Shown here: positions 20,083 to 32,151 of the stretch, in pieces | How the letters are laid out: every line of letters starts with the position of its first letter | Numbering within the stretch: the stretch's first letter is position 1 | Assembly: GCA_947503035.1 (NCBI GenBank) | Contig: CANNCD010000001.1 | Location: forward strand, 248,001-312,000 | Direction of reading: 5' to 3' | Length of the DNA stretch: 64,000 nucleotides | Origin: an uncultured Halocynthiibacter sp. | GTDB lineage: Bacteria; Pseudomonadota; Alphaproteobacteria; Rhodobacterales; Rhodobacteraceae | Notes under the pieces: generated by a model | Databases searched by the model: none | The model's input: only the letters and a program-made list of their open reading frames with translations | What the model was told of the DNA's origin: nothing | Program-made: the position numbers and the translations under genes

Positions 20083-20487
20083 ATGCGTATGATTAAAATT
20101 GTTTTTCTTTCCACTGCCCTATTGGGTGCGACCTCTGCCAATGCGCTTGAGGCGCTGCGCAATGTTGAGGCCGTTGATACCGGACTTCGCGACGTGGCGA
20201 TTGCAAATGAGGTGCGTAAGAAATGCGACGCCATTTCCGCCCGCATGATCCGCGCGCACGGGTTCCTCGGTGACCTTAAATCCTATGCTCAGGCGCAGGG
20301 GTTCACCAAGGAAGAGATCGACGCCCACGTCGATGACGACGTGGAACGCGCCCGCATGAAAGAAATCGTACTAGCGTACATGACATCCAACGGGGTCGAT
20401 CTTGATGACCCTCAAACATATTGTGCCCTTGGCCACGCGGAAATCGCCCGCAACAGCCAAATCGGGTCACTCCTAAGAGCCAGGTAA
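20083..20487 (+). CDS. DUF5333 family exported protein
   Basis: A 134-residue protein with a signal peptide: [21 protein letters not shown], with likely cleavage after ANA at about residue 21. The mature part is helical and contains two cysteines (RKKCDAIS and TYCALGHAE) that may form a disulfide. It resembles DUF5333 proteins of Rhodobacterales, found between nuoF and nuoG. The ATG at 20083 has AAGGAG ahead of it and restores a proper signal peptide, so longer starts are rejected. It ends four bases before nuoG. Function unknown; a periplasmic protein inside this operon is unusual. Confidence 0.8.
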   Translation: MRMIKIVFLSTALLGATSANALEALRNVEAVDTGLRDVAIANEVRKKCDAISARMIRAHGFLGDLKSYAQAQGFTKEEIDAHVDDDVERARMKEIVLAYMTSNGVDLDDPQTYCALGHAEIARNSQIGSLLRAR

Positions 20488-20491
20488 AGAC

Positions 20492-22510
<2,019 letters not shown>

Positions 22511-22511
22511 C

Positions 22512-22916
22512 ATGGGTCGTCTGGCCCTGATCCTTTCTGGTGCGGCGTTTGCCCTCACTGGATGTATGGAGCAGGGGCAGAACGTGGTGGATATCACGGC
22601 GACTCCGGCACCTGAATATTTGGGTGTTGAAACACGGCTTATCGAAGGGGACTTGGTCAACTTCTTGGTCGAAATGAAGGGAGTTCGGGTCAAACAAGAC
22701 CTGACGTCCTATGTGGATTGCGCCGCGGCGCAATACGCGGTGATACGAGGCTATGGTTTTGCGCGACACGTGCGCACAACGGTGGTCGAAAGCGGCGGTA
22801 TCTGGCGTGCCGATGCTGTCTATACCATCTCATCGGCATTGCCTGATGGGATAAAAACAATCGATGCAGAGGTGGTCTTGGCCGCTTGTGTGGACAACGG
22901 AATACCGACGGTCTGA
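22512..22916 (+). CDS. Small lipoprotein encoded between nuoG and nuoH
   Basis: A 134-residue protein with a short hydrophobic leader and a lipobox LTGC (Cys18), so probably lipid-anchored in the periplasm. Two further cysteines ([10 protein letters not shown] and [10 protein letters not shown]) could form a disulfide. I recognise no domain. The ATG comes one base after the nuoG stop and the stop is 11 bases before nuoH, so it is firmly inside the operon. With the DUF5333 protein this makes two predicted periplasmic products in an operon whose core products are all cytoplasmic or membrane-embedded. Confidence 0.75.
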   Translation: MGRLALILSGAAFALTGCMEQGQNVVDITATPAPEYLGVETRLIEGDLVNFLVEMKGVRVKQDLTSYVDCAAAQYAVIRGYGFARHVRTTVVESGGIWRADAVYTISSALPDGIKTIDAEVVLAACVDNGIPTV

Positions 22917-22927
22917 GGGATATAAGA

Positions 22928-23968
22928 ATGGTCGAATTCTTTACGGAAACTAACTTGGGAATTTTCCTGCTGATCTTGGGGCAATGCCTTTTGGTCACGG
23001 TGATGATTCTGATCTCTCTCGCCTTCTTGATGTATGGCGATCGCAAAATCTGGGCCGCGGTTCAGATGCGCAAGGGACCGAACGTTGTGGGGGTCTTTGG
23101 GCTTTTGCAATCCTTCGCTGACTTTTTGAAATATATCGCGAAGGAAATCGTGGTGCCCTCGGGGGCGGACAAATTTGTCTTCTTCCTTGCACCGATGATC
23201 ACCTTTGTTTTGGCGACGATCTCTTGGGTGGTTATTCCGTTCAACGACGGTTGGGTCATCTCAAACCTGAACATCGCGGTTCTCTATATCTTCGCGATTT
23301 CTTCGCTTGAGGTATATGGCGTTATCATGGGGGGCTGGGCGTCCAACTCGAAATACCCGTTCCTTGGTTCACTTCGCTCTGCGGCGCAGATGATCTCGTA
23401 CGAGGTATCGATTGGTCTGATCATCATCGGCATCATCATTTCCACGGGTTCCTTGAACTTTGGTGAAATCGTTGCCGCACAAGACGGACGTTTTGGCTTC
23501 TTCAGCTGGTACTGGGTGCCGCACTTCCCGATGGTCTTCTTGTTCTTCATCTCGGCGCTGGCGGAAACCAACCGCCCACCGTTCGATTTGCCCGAGGCGG
23601 AATCCGAACTGGTTGCCGGCTATCAGGTTGAATATTCATCCACCCCGTTCTTGTTGTTCATGATCGGCGAATTGATGGCTGTGGTTTTGATGTGTGCGCT
23701 TGTATCCATCCTGTTCTTCGGCGGTTGGTTGTCACCGGTTCCAGGTCTGCCTGACGGTATCTTCTGGCTGATCGCGAAAATGGCGTTCTTCTTCTTTATC
23801 TTCTCGATGGTAAAGGCGATCACGCCACGCTACCGCTATGACCAATTGATGCGCATCGGTTGGAAGGTCTTCCTTCCTATGTCGCTGGCTTGGGTCGTTT
23901 TGGTCGCATTCTTCGCACATTTTGGCGCCTTCGGTGGCGCATACGCCCGCTGGGCAATTGGAGGCTAG
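22928..23968 (+). CDS. nuoH: NADH-quinone oxidoreductase subunit H
   Basis: NuoH connects the quinone site to the proton-pumping membrane arm. At 346 aa with about eight hydrophobic helices it is normal. The conserved quinone-side loops are visible ([19 protein letters not shown] near residue 40 and [19 protein letters not shown] near 215). The ATG at 22928 has AGGGA seven bases before it; the longer upstream frame overlaps the lipoprotein gene and is rejected. Confidence 0.98.
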   Translation: MVEFFTETNLGIFLLILGQCLLVTVMILISLAFLMYGDRKIWAAVQMRKGPNVVGVFGLLQSFADFLKYIAKEIVVPSGADKFVFFLAPMITFVLATISWVVIPFNDGWVISNLNIAVLYIFAISSLEVYGVIMGGWASNSKYPFLGSLRSAAQMISYEVSIGLIIIGIIISTGSLNFGEIVAAQDGRFGFFSWYWVPHFPMVFLFFISALAETNRPPFDLPEAESELVAGYQVEYSSTPFLLFMIGELMAVVLMCALVSILFFGGWLSPVPGLPDGIFWLIAKMAFFFFIFSMVKAITPRYRYDQLMRIGWKVFLPMSLAWVVLVAFFAHFGAFGGAYARWAIGG

Positions 23969-23972
23969 GCAC

Positions 23973-24467
23973 ATGGCAACGTTTGATTATACCCGCGCCG
24001 CGAAATACTTCCTGCTTATGGATGTGATGAAGGGCTTTCAGCTTGGTCTGAAGTACTTTTTCGCGCCCAAGGCGACGTTGAACTACCCACATGAAAAGGG
24101 GCCTTTGTCGCCTCGTTTCCGTGGGGAACACGCGCTGCGCCGCTATCCAAATGGCGAAGAACGCTGCATCGCATGTAAATTGTGCGAAGCGGTGTGTCCC
24201 GCGCAGGCGATCACCATCGATGCGGAACCCCGCGAAGACGGTTCCCGCCGCACAACCCGTTATGACATCGACATGACCAAATGCATCTACTGTGGTTTCT
24301 GCCAAGAAGCCTGCCCAGTGGACGCGATTGTCGAAGGCCCGAACTTTGAGTTTTCAACCGAGAGCCGCGAAGAGCTTTACTATGACAAAGAAAAGCTGCT
24401 TTCCAACGGCGAACGTTGGGAATCTGAGATCGCCAAGAACCTCGAAATTGACGCGCCTTATCGCTAA
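23973..24467 (+). CDS. nuoI: NADH-quinone oxidoreductase subunit I
   Basis: A ferredoxin-like subunit with two 4Fe-4S clusters (N6a and N6b) that links NuoG to NuoB. Both motifs are intact: [16 protein letters not shown] (about 66-81) and [16 protein letters not shown] (about 105-120). At 164 aa it is the usual alphaproteobacterial length. The ATG at 23973, with GGAGG upstream, lies four bases after the nuoH stop. Confidence 0.98.
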   Translation: MATFDYTRAAKYFLLMDVMKGFQLGLKYFFAPKATLNYPHEKGPLSPRFRGEHALRRYPNGEERCIACKLCEAVCPAQAITIDAEPREDGSRRTTRYDIDMTKCIYCGFCQEACPVDAIVEGPNFEFSTESREELYYDKEKLLSNGERWESEIAKNLEIDAPYR

Positions 24468-24473
24468 GGCATC

Positions 24474-24502
24474 GCCCCTTGGGGCAAACGCGCGATATGC
24501 GC
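24474..24502 (+). other. Two intercistronic hairpins between nuoI and nuoJ
   Basis: GCCCCTTGGGGC (24474-24485) is a perfect palindrome, and GCGC-GATAT-GCGC (24490-24502) forms a second small stem. No T tract follows, so neither looks like a terminator. They may stabilise or punctuate the long operon mRNA just before the nuoJ ribosome site (AAGGAAGG). Confidence 0.35.
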
Positions 24503-24520
24503 TAAGGAAGGAACAGTAAG

Positions 24521-25135
24521 ATGGGTGTTGCGGAGTTCGCATTTTACCTTTTTGCGATTACAACAGTGGCCGCTGGCCTGTTTGTGGTGATTGCCCGAAA
24601 TCCGGTGCATTCGGTTTTGTGGTTGATCCTCACGTTTCTGTCGTCTGCGGGGCTTTTCGTTCTGCTGGGCGCTGAATTCGTCGCGATGTTGTTGATCATC
24701 GTCTATGTGGGCGCGGTCGCGGTTCTTTTCTTGTTCGTCGTGATGATGCTCGATGTTGATTTCGCCGAGCTCAAGGCCGAGATGGCGGAATACATGCCCA
24801 TCGCCATCCTGATCGCGATCATCCTTTTGGTGGAACTTGGCACCGGTATCGGCGTTTGGGTCTTCTCTGACGAAGCCCTCGCACAACGTGCGGCGATCAC
24901 ACCGGATATCGCCGAAACGCATAACACCGCCGCCCTCGGTCAGTTGATCTATGGCGATTACATTTACTTGTTCCAAGCTGCTGGTTTGATCCTACTGGTT
25001 GCGATGATCGGCGCGATTGTTCTGACCATCCGCCACCGTCCTGACATCAAACGTCAGAACGTGATCCACCAGATGCACCGCGATCCGGCCAAGGCCATGG
25101 AACTCAAAGACGTGAAACCGGGGCAGGGCCTCTAG
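24521..25135 (+). CDS. nuoJ: NADH-quinone oxidoreductase subunit J
   Basis: A membrane subunit with five hydrophobic helices, 204 aa. The conserved stretch around the third helix ([23 protein letters not shown], within residues 46-70) contains the pi-bulge region important for coupling. A strong AAGGAAGG ribosome site precedes the ATG. It is 53 bases after nuoI and 34 bases before nuoK. Confidence 0.98.
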   Translation: MGVAEFAFYLFAITTVAAGLFVVIARNPVHSVLWLILTFLSSAGLFVLLGAEFVAMLLIIVYVGAVAVLFLFVVMMLDVDFAELKAEMAEYMPIAILIAIILLVELGTGIGVWVFSDEALAQRAAITPDIAETHNTAALGQLIYGDYIYLFQAAGLILLVAMIGAIVLTIRHRPDIKRQNVIHQMHRDPAKAMELKDVKPGQGL

Positions 25136-25169
25136 GCCCGCCGCAAAGAGAAAACGAAAGTAGCCACAC

Positions 25170-25475
25170 ATGATTGGTATTGAACATTACCTAAGCGTCG
25201 CAGCCGCGCTCTTTGTCATCGGGATCTTCGGTATTTTCCTAAACCGGAAGAACGTGATCGTCATCCTTATGTCGGTTGAGCTGATGCTCTTGGCCGTCAA
25301 CATTAACCTCGTCGCATTCTCGAGCTTCCTCGGCGATCTCGTCGGCCAAGTCTTCACCTTGTTCGTGTTGACCGTTGCCGCAGCCGAGGCCGCGATTGGC
25401 CTTGCGATCCTTGTGAATTTCTTCCGCAACCGTGGCACGATCGCGGTCGAAGATGTCAACGTGATGAAAGGGTAA
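25170..25475 (+). CDS. nuoK: NADH-quinone oxidoreductase subunit K
   Basis: A small antiporter-like subunit of 101 aa with three helices. The two buried glutamates expected for proton transfer are present ([10 protein letters not shown] near residue 36 and [10 protein letters not shown] near residue 71). It lies six bases before nuoL. Confidence 0.98.
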   Translation: MIGIEHYLSVAAALFVIGIFGIFLNRKNVIVILMSVELMLLAVNINLVAFSSFLGDLVGQVFTLFVLTVAAAEAAIGLAILVNFFRNRGTIAVEDVNVMKG

Positions 25476-25481
25476 CGGACG

Positions 25482-27635
25482 ATGACTACTCTTATCCTTT
25501 TTGCACCGCTTGTTGGCGCATTGATCTGTGGTTTCGGTTGGCGCTTTATCGGCGAAAAGCCGGCGCAGATCGTTGCGACCTCCTTCCTTTTCTTCGCGGC
25601 GTTTCTGTCGTGGATCGTTTTCCTGACGCTTGACGCGGCGAGCATCCAACATATTGAGATCCTCACTTGGATTTCATCTGGGTCCCTCGACACAAGCTGG
25701 GGCATCCGTCTGGACCGTTTGACCGCGATCATGTTGATCGTGGTGACCACGGTTTCCGCGCTCGTTCACCTGTATTCCTTTGGCTACATGGAAAACGACC
25801 CCGCATGGAAAGACGGCGAGAGCTACAAGCCACGCTTCTTTGCATATCTGTCGTTCTTTACCTTTACGATGTTGATGTTGGTGACCTCTGACAACCTTGT
25901 CCAAATGTTCTTTGGGTGGGAAGGCGTGGGCGTCGCATCTTACCTCTTGATCGGCTTCTACTATCGTAAACCAACCGCAAACGCGGCGGCGATGAAGGCC
26001 TTTGTCGTCAACCGTGTTGGTGACTTTGGCTTTGCGCTTGGTATATTTGGTCTCTTCATGATGACCGACAGCATCAACTTTGATGACGTCTTTATGGCGG
26101 CACCAGAATTGGCCGAAAAATCCATCTCTTTCCTCTGGACGGAATGGAACGCGGCGAACCTCTTGGCGTTCTTGTTGTTCGTTGGGGCGATGGGTAAATC
26201 GGCGCAGTTGATGTTGCACACTTGGTTGCCCGACGCGATGGAAGGTCCGACACCTGTGTCCGCCTTGATCCACGCGGCGACCATGGTGACCGCGGGTGTT
26301 TTCCTTGTCTGTCGTATGTCCCCATTAATGGAGTTCGCGCCCGGTGCGACCGCATTCATCGTGGTGGTTGGCGCAACAACGGCGTTCTTTGCGGCGACCG
26401 TTGGTCTTGTGCAAAACGATATCAAACGGGTTATCGCCTATTCTACCTGTTCACAGCTTGGCTATATGTTCGTGGCCGCGGGTGTTGGTGTTTATTCGGT
26501 TGCGATGTTCCACCTGCTGACACACGCGTTCTTTAAGGCGATGTTGTTCCTTGGTGCGGGTTCCGTGATCCACGCGATGCACCACGAACAGGACATGCGC
26601 AACTATGGCGGTCTTCGCAAAAAGATCCCTCTGACCTATTGGGCGATGATGATCGGCACGCTGGCCATTACCGGTGTTGGTATCCCACTGACACATATCG
26701 GCTTCGCGGGCTTCTTGTCCAAGGATGCGATTATCGAATCCGCCTTTGGCGCGCACACTGGTGTTGGCAACTATGCCTTCTGGATGCTGGTTATCGCGGC
26801 GGCTATGACGTCCTTCTATTCATGGCGCCTGATGTTCCTAACGTTCTTTGGCAAACCACGCGGTGACAAACATACGCATGACCACGCGCATGAAAGCCCG
26901 CTTGTCATGTTGATCCCACTTGGCGTTCTGTCCTTGGGTGCGATCTTTGCTGGTATGCTTTGGTTCAAACCGTTCTTTGGTGACCACAACACTGTGAACG
27001 CCTTCTTCGGTGCCGAAATCCATCACGAGGTTGCAGCCCATGATGATGGCCACGGTGATGACAGCCACGGTGACGGTCATGATGATCATGCCGATGACGC
27101 CCACGCGGATGACCACGCCACAGACACTCACGCTGACGACGCACATGGCGATGACCATGCGGTTGCCGCCGGCTGGACACCGACATCTGGTGCGATCTTT
27201 ACCGGTGCCGATAACCACGTGCTGGACGCGGCACACCACTCGCCAAAATGGGTGAAGGTGTCGCCGTTTATCGCAATGTTGATCGGTTTCCTTGGGGCGT
27301 TTTGGTTCTATATCCTTGACCCCAAGTTGCCAAAGCGCGTCGCCGAGACCCAGCCGATCCTCTATCGCTTCCTTTTGAACAAATGGTACTTTGATGAAAT
27401 CTACGACATCATCTTTGTGCGCGGTTCAAAATGGCTTGGGACCTTCTTCTGGAAGAAGGGCGACACAGCCGTGATCGATGGCGGTATCAACGGCCTTGCG
27501 CTTGGCGTCATTCCTGCACTCACACGTCTGGCTGGGCGTCTTCAGTCTGGCTATATCTTCACCTACGCATTTGCCATGGTTGTCGGGATCGTTTTCCTGA
27601 TCACATGGGTCGCACTCTCCGGAGGGGCACACTAA
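25482..27635 (+). CDS. nuoL: NADH-quinone oxidoreductase subunit L with His/Asp-rich insertion
   Basis: The distal proton-pumping subunit, with the long lateral helix at its C-terminus. Family landmarks include [19 protein letters not shown] (about 144-162), [25 protein letters not shown] (within residues 245-271) and a lysine in the [14 protein letters not shown] helix. The protein is 717 aa, about 100 more than E. coli NuoL. Most of the excess is a hydrophilic insertion (about residues 510-565) with 12 histidines and 16 aspartates, and a smaller KHTHDHAHE cluster lies near residue 464. The insertion could bind metal. The stop overlaps nuoM by one base. Confidence 0.98.
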   Translation: MTTLILFAPLVGALICGFGWRFIGEKPAQIVATSFLFFAAFLSWIVFLTLDAASIQHIEILTWISSGSLDTSWGIRLDRLTAIMLIVVTTVSALVHLYSFGYMENDPAWKDGESYKPRFFAYLSFFTFTMLMLVTSDNLVQMFFGWEGVGVASYLLIGFYYRKPTANAAAMKAFVVNRVGDFGFALGIFGLFMMTDSINFDDVFMAAPELAEKSISFLWTEWNAANLLAFLLFVGAMGKSAQLMLHTWLPDAMEGPTPVSALIHAATMVTAGVFLVCRMSPLMEFAPGATAFIVVVGATTAFFAATVGLVQNDIKRVIAYSTCSQLGYMFVAAGVGVYSVAMFHLLTHAFFKAMLFLGAGSVIHAMHHEQDMRNYGGLRKKIPLTYWAMMIGTLAITGVGIPLTHIGFAGFLSKDAIIESAFGAHTGVGNYAFWMLVIAAAMTSFYSWRLMFLTFFGKPRGDKHTHDHAHESPLVMLIPLGVLSLGAIFAGMLWFKPFFGDHNTVNAFFGAEIHHEVAAHDDGHGDDSHGDGHDDHADDAHADDHATDTHADDAHGDDHAVAAGWTPTSGAIFTGADNHVLDAAHHSPKWVKVSPFIAMLIGFLGAFWFYILDPKLPKRVAETQPILYRFLLNKWYFDEIYDIIFVRGSKWLGTFFWKKGDTAVIDGGINGLALGVIPALTRLAGRLQSGYIFTYAFAMVVGIVFLITWVALSGGAH

Positions 27636-29182
27636 TGGAAAACCTTCTTTCCATCGTCACATTTATCCCGATGTTGGGGGCCATTGTCCTTGCGCTGTTC
27701 TTGCGCGGCGACGATGAAATGGCACAGCGCAACGCCAAATACGTGGCCTTGATCGCCACCGCGGCAAGCTTTGTGTTCTCCATCGCGATTTTCACTAACT
27801 TTGACCCGAACAACACGGGGATGCAGTTCGTGGAAGAACGCGACTGGATCATGGGTCTGAAATACAAAATGGGTGTGGACGGGATTTCCGTTCTATTCGT
27901 GATGCTGACAACGTTCCTGATGCCGATTGTGATCCTGTCCTGCTGGGGCGTTACCAACCGCGTCAAAGACTATATGATCGCGTTTCTCCTGCTTGAAACG
28001 TTGATGCTTGGTGTGTTCTGCGCGCTTGACCTGATCCTATTCTATGTCTTCTTCGAGGCGGGCCTAATCCCAATGTTCCTGATCATCGGGATTTGGGGCG
28101 GGGCGAACCGCATCTATGCATCGTTCAAGTTCTTCCTCTACACCTTCATCGGTTCGGTTCTCATGCTTGTGGCCATGGTGATGATGTATGTGGACGCGGG
28201 CACAACCGACATCCCAACGCTCCTCACACACACCTTCGCGACCGAGACATTCTCAATCGCGGGCATCCACGTTGTGGGCGGCCTTCAGACGATGATGTTC
28301 TTGGCCTTCTTCGCGTCCTTCGCGGTGAAGATGCCCATGTGGCCTGTGCACACGTGGCTTCCTGATGCGCACGTTCAGGCGCCGACGGCGGGCTCTGTGA
28401 TCCTTGCGGCGATCTTGTTGAAAATGGGCGGCTATGGCTTCCTTCGCTTCTCGCTTCCTATGTTCCCAGTGGGCGCTGATATCCTCACACCGCTGGTTCT
28501 GTGGATGTCCGCAATCGCGATTGTTTACACATCTCTTGTGGCGCTGGTCCAAGAAGACATGAAGAAACTGATCGCCTATTCGTCTGTTGCCCACATGGGT
28601 TACGTGACGATGGGTATCTTTGCGGCCAACCAACAAGGTGTCGACGGCGCGATCTTCCAAATGATCTCGCATGGTTTCATCTCTGGTGCGCTTTTCCTTT
28701 GTGTGGGCGTGATCTATGACCGGATGCACACACGTGACATCGACGCATACGGCGGCCTTGTGAACAAAATGCCGGCCTATGCGCTAGTGTTTATGTTCTT
28801 CACCATGGCTAACGTTGGCCTGCCGGGTACCTCGGGCTTTATCGGCGAATTCCTTGTTCTGATGGGTATCTTCCAAGTGAACACATGGGTTGCGGCCGTT
28901 GCCACATCCGGTGTGATCCTCTCGGCGGCCTATGGTCTGTGGCTCTATCGCCGTGTGGTGATGGGCGATCTGATCAAAGAAAGCCTGAAGTCCATCAAAG
29001 ACATGACCAAGCTCGAGCGCGGTATCTTCGCCCCGCTGATCTTCATGACCCTTCTGTTGGGCGTCTATCCGAGCCTCGTTCTCGATATCATTGGCCCCTC
29101 GGTTGAGGCGCTGACACATAACTATCACGCTGCTGTGGATGCATTCGCACCCATGGAAGCCGTCGAAACAACAACGCATTAA
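27635..29182 (+). CDS. nuoM: NADH-quinone oxidoreductase subunit M
   Basis: An antiporter-like proton-pumping subunit of 515 aa with about 14 helices. The helix-7 and helix-8 region carries the conserved [28 protein letters not shown] stretch (within residues 225-255) with the essential lysine, and [16 protein letters not shown] follows near residue 310. The ATG shares one base with the nuoL stop and has GGAGGGG before it, so the very long upstream extension of the frame is rejected. Confidence 0.98.
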   Translation: MENLLSIVTFIPMLGAIVLALFLRGDDEMAQRNAKYVALIATAASFVFSIAIFTNFDPNNTGMQFVEERDWIMGLKYKMGVDGISVLFVMLTTFLMPIVILSCWGVTNRVKDYMIAFLLLETLMLGVFCALDLILFYVFFEAGLIPMFLIIGIWGGANRIYASFKFFLYTFIGSVLMLVAMVMMYVDAGTTDIPTLLTHTFATETFSIAGIHVVGGLQTMMFLAFFASFAVKMPMWPVHTWLPDAHVQAPTAGSVILAAILLKMGGYGFLRFSLPMFPVGADILTPLVLWMSAIAIVYTSLVALVQEDMKKLIAYSSVAHMGYVTMGIFAANQQGVDGAIFQMISHGFISGALFLCVGVIYDRMHTRDIDAYGGLVNKMPAYALVFMFFTMANVGLPGTSGFIGEFLVLMGIFQVNTWVAAVATSGVILSAAYGLWLYRRVVMGDLIKESLKSIKDMTKLERGIFAPLIFMTLLLGVYPSLVLDIIGPSVEALTHNYHAAVDAFAPMEAVETTTH

Positions 29183-29193
29183 AGGTGACCACG

Positions 29194-30633
29194 ATGATTT
29201 CTCAAGACATCTCCACGGTCCTTCCGGAACTCCTGCTGGCTATCTTCGCGATGGCGTCTCTTCTCTTTGCGGTCTACACCAGCAAGGACAAGATCGCGCC
29301 GACGTTGACCTATGTGACGGCGGGTGTCTTCGTGGTCGTTGCGTTGTGGATCGGCACAATGGGCGGGGGAGCACAGGTCGCGTTCAACGGCGCCTTTGTC
29401 GACGACGCTTTCGCACGCTTTGCCAAGGTTGTGATCCTTCTCTCTGGCGCTGCCGTCCTTGTGATGAGCAAAGAATACATGCTGCGCCTGAACCTTCTGC
29501 GTTTCGAATTCCCTGTTCTCGTGGTGCTTTGTACCATCGGTATGATGATGATGGTGTCCTCTGGCGACCTGATGTCCCTTTACATGGGCCTCGAGCTGCA
29601 ATCCCTTTCTCTCTATGTGATCGCATCCCTGCGCCGCGATAGCGCGAAATCCTCTGAGGCGGGTCTGAAATACTTCGTTCTTGGTGCGCTTTCCTCTGGT
29701 CTGTTGCTCTATGGTTCATCGTTGACCTACGGCTTTGCCGGTACGACCACCTTCTCGGGTATTATCGAGGTTGCCTCGCACAGTCACCTGTCGCTTGGCA
29801 TGCTGTTCGGTCTAGTGTTCATCGTTGCCGGTCTTGCGTTTAAGGTCTCCGCAGCGCCGTTCCACATGTGGACGCCCGACGTTTACGAAGGTGCACCAAC
29901 GCCGATCACCGCGTTTTTCGCAACGGCACCCAAGGTCGCCGCGATGGGCCTGTTCGCCCGTGTTGCCCATGACGCATTCGGCCACGCCGTATCCGATTGG
30001 TCCCAGATCGTCGCGCTTTTGGCTGTTATCTCTATGTTCCTTGGCGCGATTGCCGCGATTGGCCAACGCAACATCAAACGTCTGATGGCCTATTCGTCCA
30101 TCGCGCATATGGGCTTTGCCTTGATGGGCCTTGCGGCTGGCACCGAGGTCGGTGTTCAGGCGATGCTGATCTATATGGCGATCTATGTAACGATGAATGT
30201 CGGGACCTTCGCGTTCATCCTATCCATGGAAAAAGACGGCCGTTCCGTGACCGATATCAACGCGTTGAACCAGCTTGCAAAACAGAACCCGGCCAAGGCG
30301 ATTTGCGTCTTGATCCTGATGTTCTCGCTTGCCGGTGTGCCACCGATGATCGGTTTCTTTGGCAAATACGCTGTTCTGACGGCTGCTGTGGACGCGGGGC
30401 TTATCTGGCTGGCCATCGCCGCTGTGATCGCATCCGTGATCGGCGCGTTCTACTATCTGCGCATCGTGTACTTTATGTGGTTCGGCAAAGACGGTGACAC
30501 ATTGGATGACAATTCCAACGCGGTTCTCTGGGGCCTTTTGGTTGCGTCAACTGTTCTGACCGTGATCGGCACCGCGCCATTCTTTGGCATCGAGGGTGCG
30601 GCAGCCGCCGCGGCCCAAGCTCTTGTCAATTAA
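29194..30633 (+). CDS. nuoN: NADH-quinone oxidoreductase subunit N
   Basis: The third antiporter-like subunit, 479 aa, last core gene of the operon. [19 protein letters not shown] (about 217-235) carries the pumping lysine, and [20 protein letters not shown] lies near 293. A GTG at 29185 would add three residues, but the AAAGG at 29181-29185 fits the ATG at 29194 much better. No terminator follows; birA begins inside its last codons. Confidence 0.97.
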   Translation: MISQDISTVLPELLLAIFAMASLLFAVYTSKDKIAPTLTYVTAGVFVVVALWIGTMGGGAQVAFNGAFVDDAFARFAKVVILLSGAAVLVMSKEYMLRLNLLRFEFPVLVVLCTIGMMMMVSSGDLMSLYMGLELQSLSLYVIASLRRDSAKSSEAGLKYFVLGALSSGLLLYGSSLTYGFAGTTTFSGIIEVASHSHLSLGMLFGLVFIVAGLAFKVSAAPFHMWTPDVYEGAPTPITAFFATAPKVAAMGLFARVAHDAFGHAVSDWSQIVALLAVISMFLGAIAAIGQRNIKRLMAYSSIAHMGFALMGLAAGTEVGVQAMLIYMAIYVTMNVGTFAFILSMEKDGRSVTDINALNQLAKQNPAKAICVLILMFSLAGVPPMIGFFGKYAVLTAAVDAGLIWLAIAAVIASVIGAFYYLRIVYFMWFGKDGDTLDDNSNAVLWGLLVASTVLTVIGTAPFFGIEGAAAAAAQALVN

Positions 30634-31369
30634 CACAAACTGGCCCGCTGGTTACGGCCAGCGGATCCTGCCAGAAGTTGATAGCACAATGTCCGAGGCC
30701 GCACGCGTTGCGGCCTCAGTCACAGGTCCCGAATGGATTTTGGCCCTACGCCAAACCAAGGGCCGCGCGCGACGCGGTCGCGATTGGCGCGATCCGGTTG
30801 GGAACTTCGCGGCGAGCCTTGTTCTTCCACTCAATGAACCCCCACAAAATGTCGCCTTGCGAAGCTTCATCGCCTCGCTTGCGCTCTATGATGCTCTTGC
30901 CGATGTCACTGGGCGGCCCGCGTCATTCGCCCTTAAGTGGCCCAATGATGTTCTGTTGAACGGGGCCAAGGTGGCGGGGATATTGCTTGAGGGGTTGCCA
31001 AATGGCGTCCTTTCCATCGGTATCGGCGTGAACCTGATCGGCGCCCCATCAAAGGCCGAGGTCGAGGCCCGTGCCGTTCACCCCGTGTCGATCCTGTCCG
31101 AAACGGGTGCGAATACCACACCCGAGGAATTGCTGGCCCATCTCGCGCCCGCGTTCGCCCATTGGGAAACACAGTTCCAAACCTATGGGTTTGCGCCCAT
31201 CCGCACCGCGTGGTTGGCGCGCGCCGCGCGGCTTGGTGATGTTGTGACGGCACGTATGCCCAACGAAGAGGTGACGGGGACCTTTGAAACGGTGGACGAC
31301 ACGGGCGCACTTGTTCTAAACACGGCCCAAGGGCGCCGCGCCATTGCCGCCGCCGAAGTCTTTTTCTAG
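30623..31369 (+). CDS. birA: Biotin--[acetyl-CoA-carboxylase] ligase
   Basis: This enzyme attaches biotin to the carboxyl carrier protein of acetyl-CoA carboxylase. The biotinyl-AMP motif appears as [11 protein letters not shown], with [17 protein letters not shown] downstream and the N-terminal DSTMSEA loop. There is no DNA-binding domain, so it is a stand-alone ligase rather than a repressor. The true start is uncertain. The DST motif must be included, which rules out the ATG at 30689, and the best remaining start is TTG at 30623, overlapping the end of nuoN. The product would be 248 aa. Confidence 0.9.
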   Translation: MSINTNWPAGYGQRILPEVDSTMSEAARVAASVTGPEWILALRQTKGRARRGRDWRDPVGNFAASLVLPLNEPPQNVALRSFIASLALYDALADVTGRPASFALKWPNDVLLNGAKVAGILLEGLPNGVLSIGIGVNLIGAPSKAEVEARAVHPVSILSETGANTTPEELLAHLAPAFAHWETQFQTYGFAPIRTAWLARAARLGDVVTARMPNEEVTGTFETVDDTGALVLNTAQGRRAIAAAEVFF

Positions 31370-31379
31370 GGATACCCCC

Positions 31380-32150
31380 ATGCTGCTTGCTATTGATTGC
31401 GGAAATACGAACACGGTCTTTTCCATCTGGGACGGAACCGATTTTATCGCGACGTGGCGCACAAGCACCGAACACCAACGCACCGCCGACCAGTATTACG
31501 TCTGGCTGTCGACCCTGATGAATTTCGAAGGCATCAAGGCCGATATCACCGAAGCCATCATCAGCTCCACGGTGCCGCGCGTTGTGTTTAACCTTCGGGT
31601 GTTCTGCAACCGCTATTTCGACTGTCGCCCCTTGGTGGTTGGCAAATCCGACTGTGCATTGCCGGTTGATCCGCGCGTTGACGAGGGTACCACCGTCGGG
31701 CCCGACCGTTTGGTGAATTCCGCCGCAGCCTTTGACAAATTCGGCGGCGATTTGATTGTTGTGGATTTTGGCACCGCGACGACCTTTGATGTGGTCGATC
31801 ACGATGGCGCTTACATTGGCGGTGTGATATCCCCCGGTGTGAACCTGTCCTTGCAGGCGCTGCACACGGCAGCCGCGGCCTTGCCGCATATCGATGTAAC
31901 AAAACCTGATCGCGTGATTGGCACCAATACGGTGGATTGCATGCAGTCGGGGGTTTTCTGGGGCTATGTCGGCCTAGTGAACGGCATAATTGATGGAATT
32001 AAGGCTGAACGGGGCCGCGAAATGACCGTTATCTCAACCGGTGGTTTGGCACCGCTGTTCCAACAGGGACATGCCAAGTTCGACCACTTCGACGAATTTT
32101 TGACGATGCACGGGCTGACCGTCATCAACGACTTTAATAAGGACCGCTAA
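31380..32150 (+). CDS. coaX: Type III pantothenate kinase
   Basis: CoaX phosphorylates pantothenate in the first step of coenzyme A synthesis. It is an ASKHA-fold enzyme with the phosphate motif LLAIDCGNTNTVFSIW at the N-terminus and GPDRLVNSAAAFDKF and VVDFGTATTFDVV in the middle. At 256 aa it is the usual length. The ATG at 31380 starts the domain exactly; a longer in-frame extension overlaps birA and is rejected. It is one base before rnj. Confidence 0.96.
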   Translation: MLLAIDCGNTNTVFSIWDGTDFIATWRTSTEHQRTADQYYVWLSTLMNFEGIKADITEAIISSTVPRVVFNLRVFCNRYFDCRPLVVGKSDCALPVDPRVDEGTTVGPDRLVNSAAAFDKFGGDLIVVDFGTATTFDVVDHDGAYIGGVISPGVNLSLQALHTAAAALPHIDVTKPDRVIGTNTVDCMQSGVFWGYVGLVNGIIDGIKAERGREMTVISTGGLAPLFQQGHAKFDHFDEFLTMHGLTVINDFNKDR

Positions 32151-32151
32151 T

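Noticed and set aside
27019-27170. Short-period repetitive DNA (GATGACCACGCC-like units) inside nuoL
   Set aside because: It is not a CRISPR array or satellite; it is in frame and encodes the His/Asp-rich loop of NuoL.
25482-27635. NuoL as an MrpA-type antiporter rather than a complex I subunit
   Set aside because: It lies in order between nuoK and nuoM and has the complex I-specific motifs and C-terminal extension.
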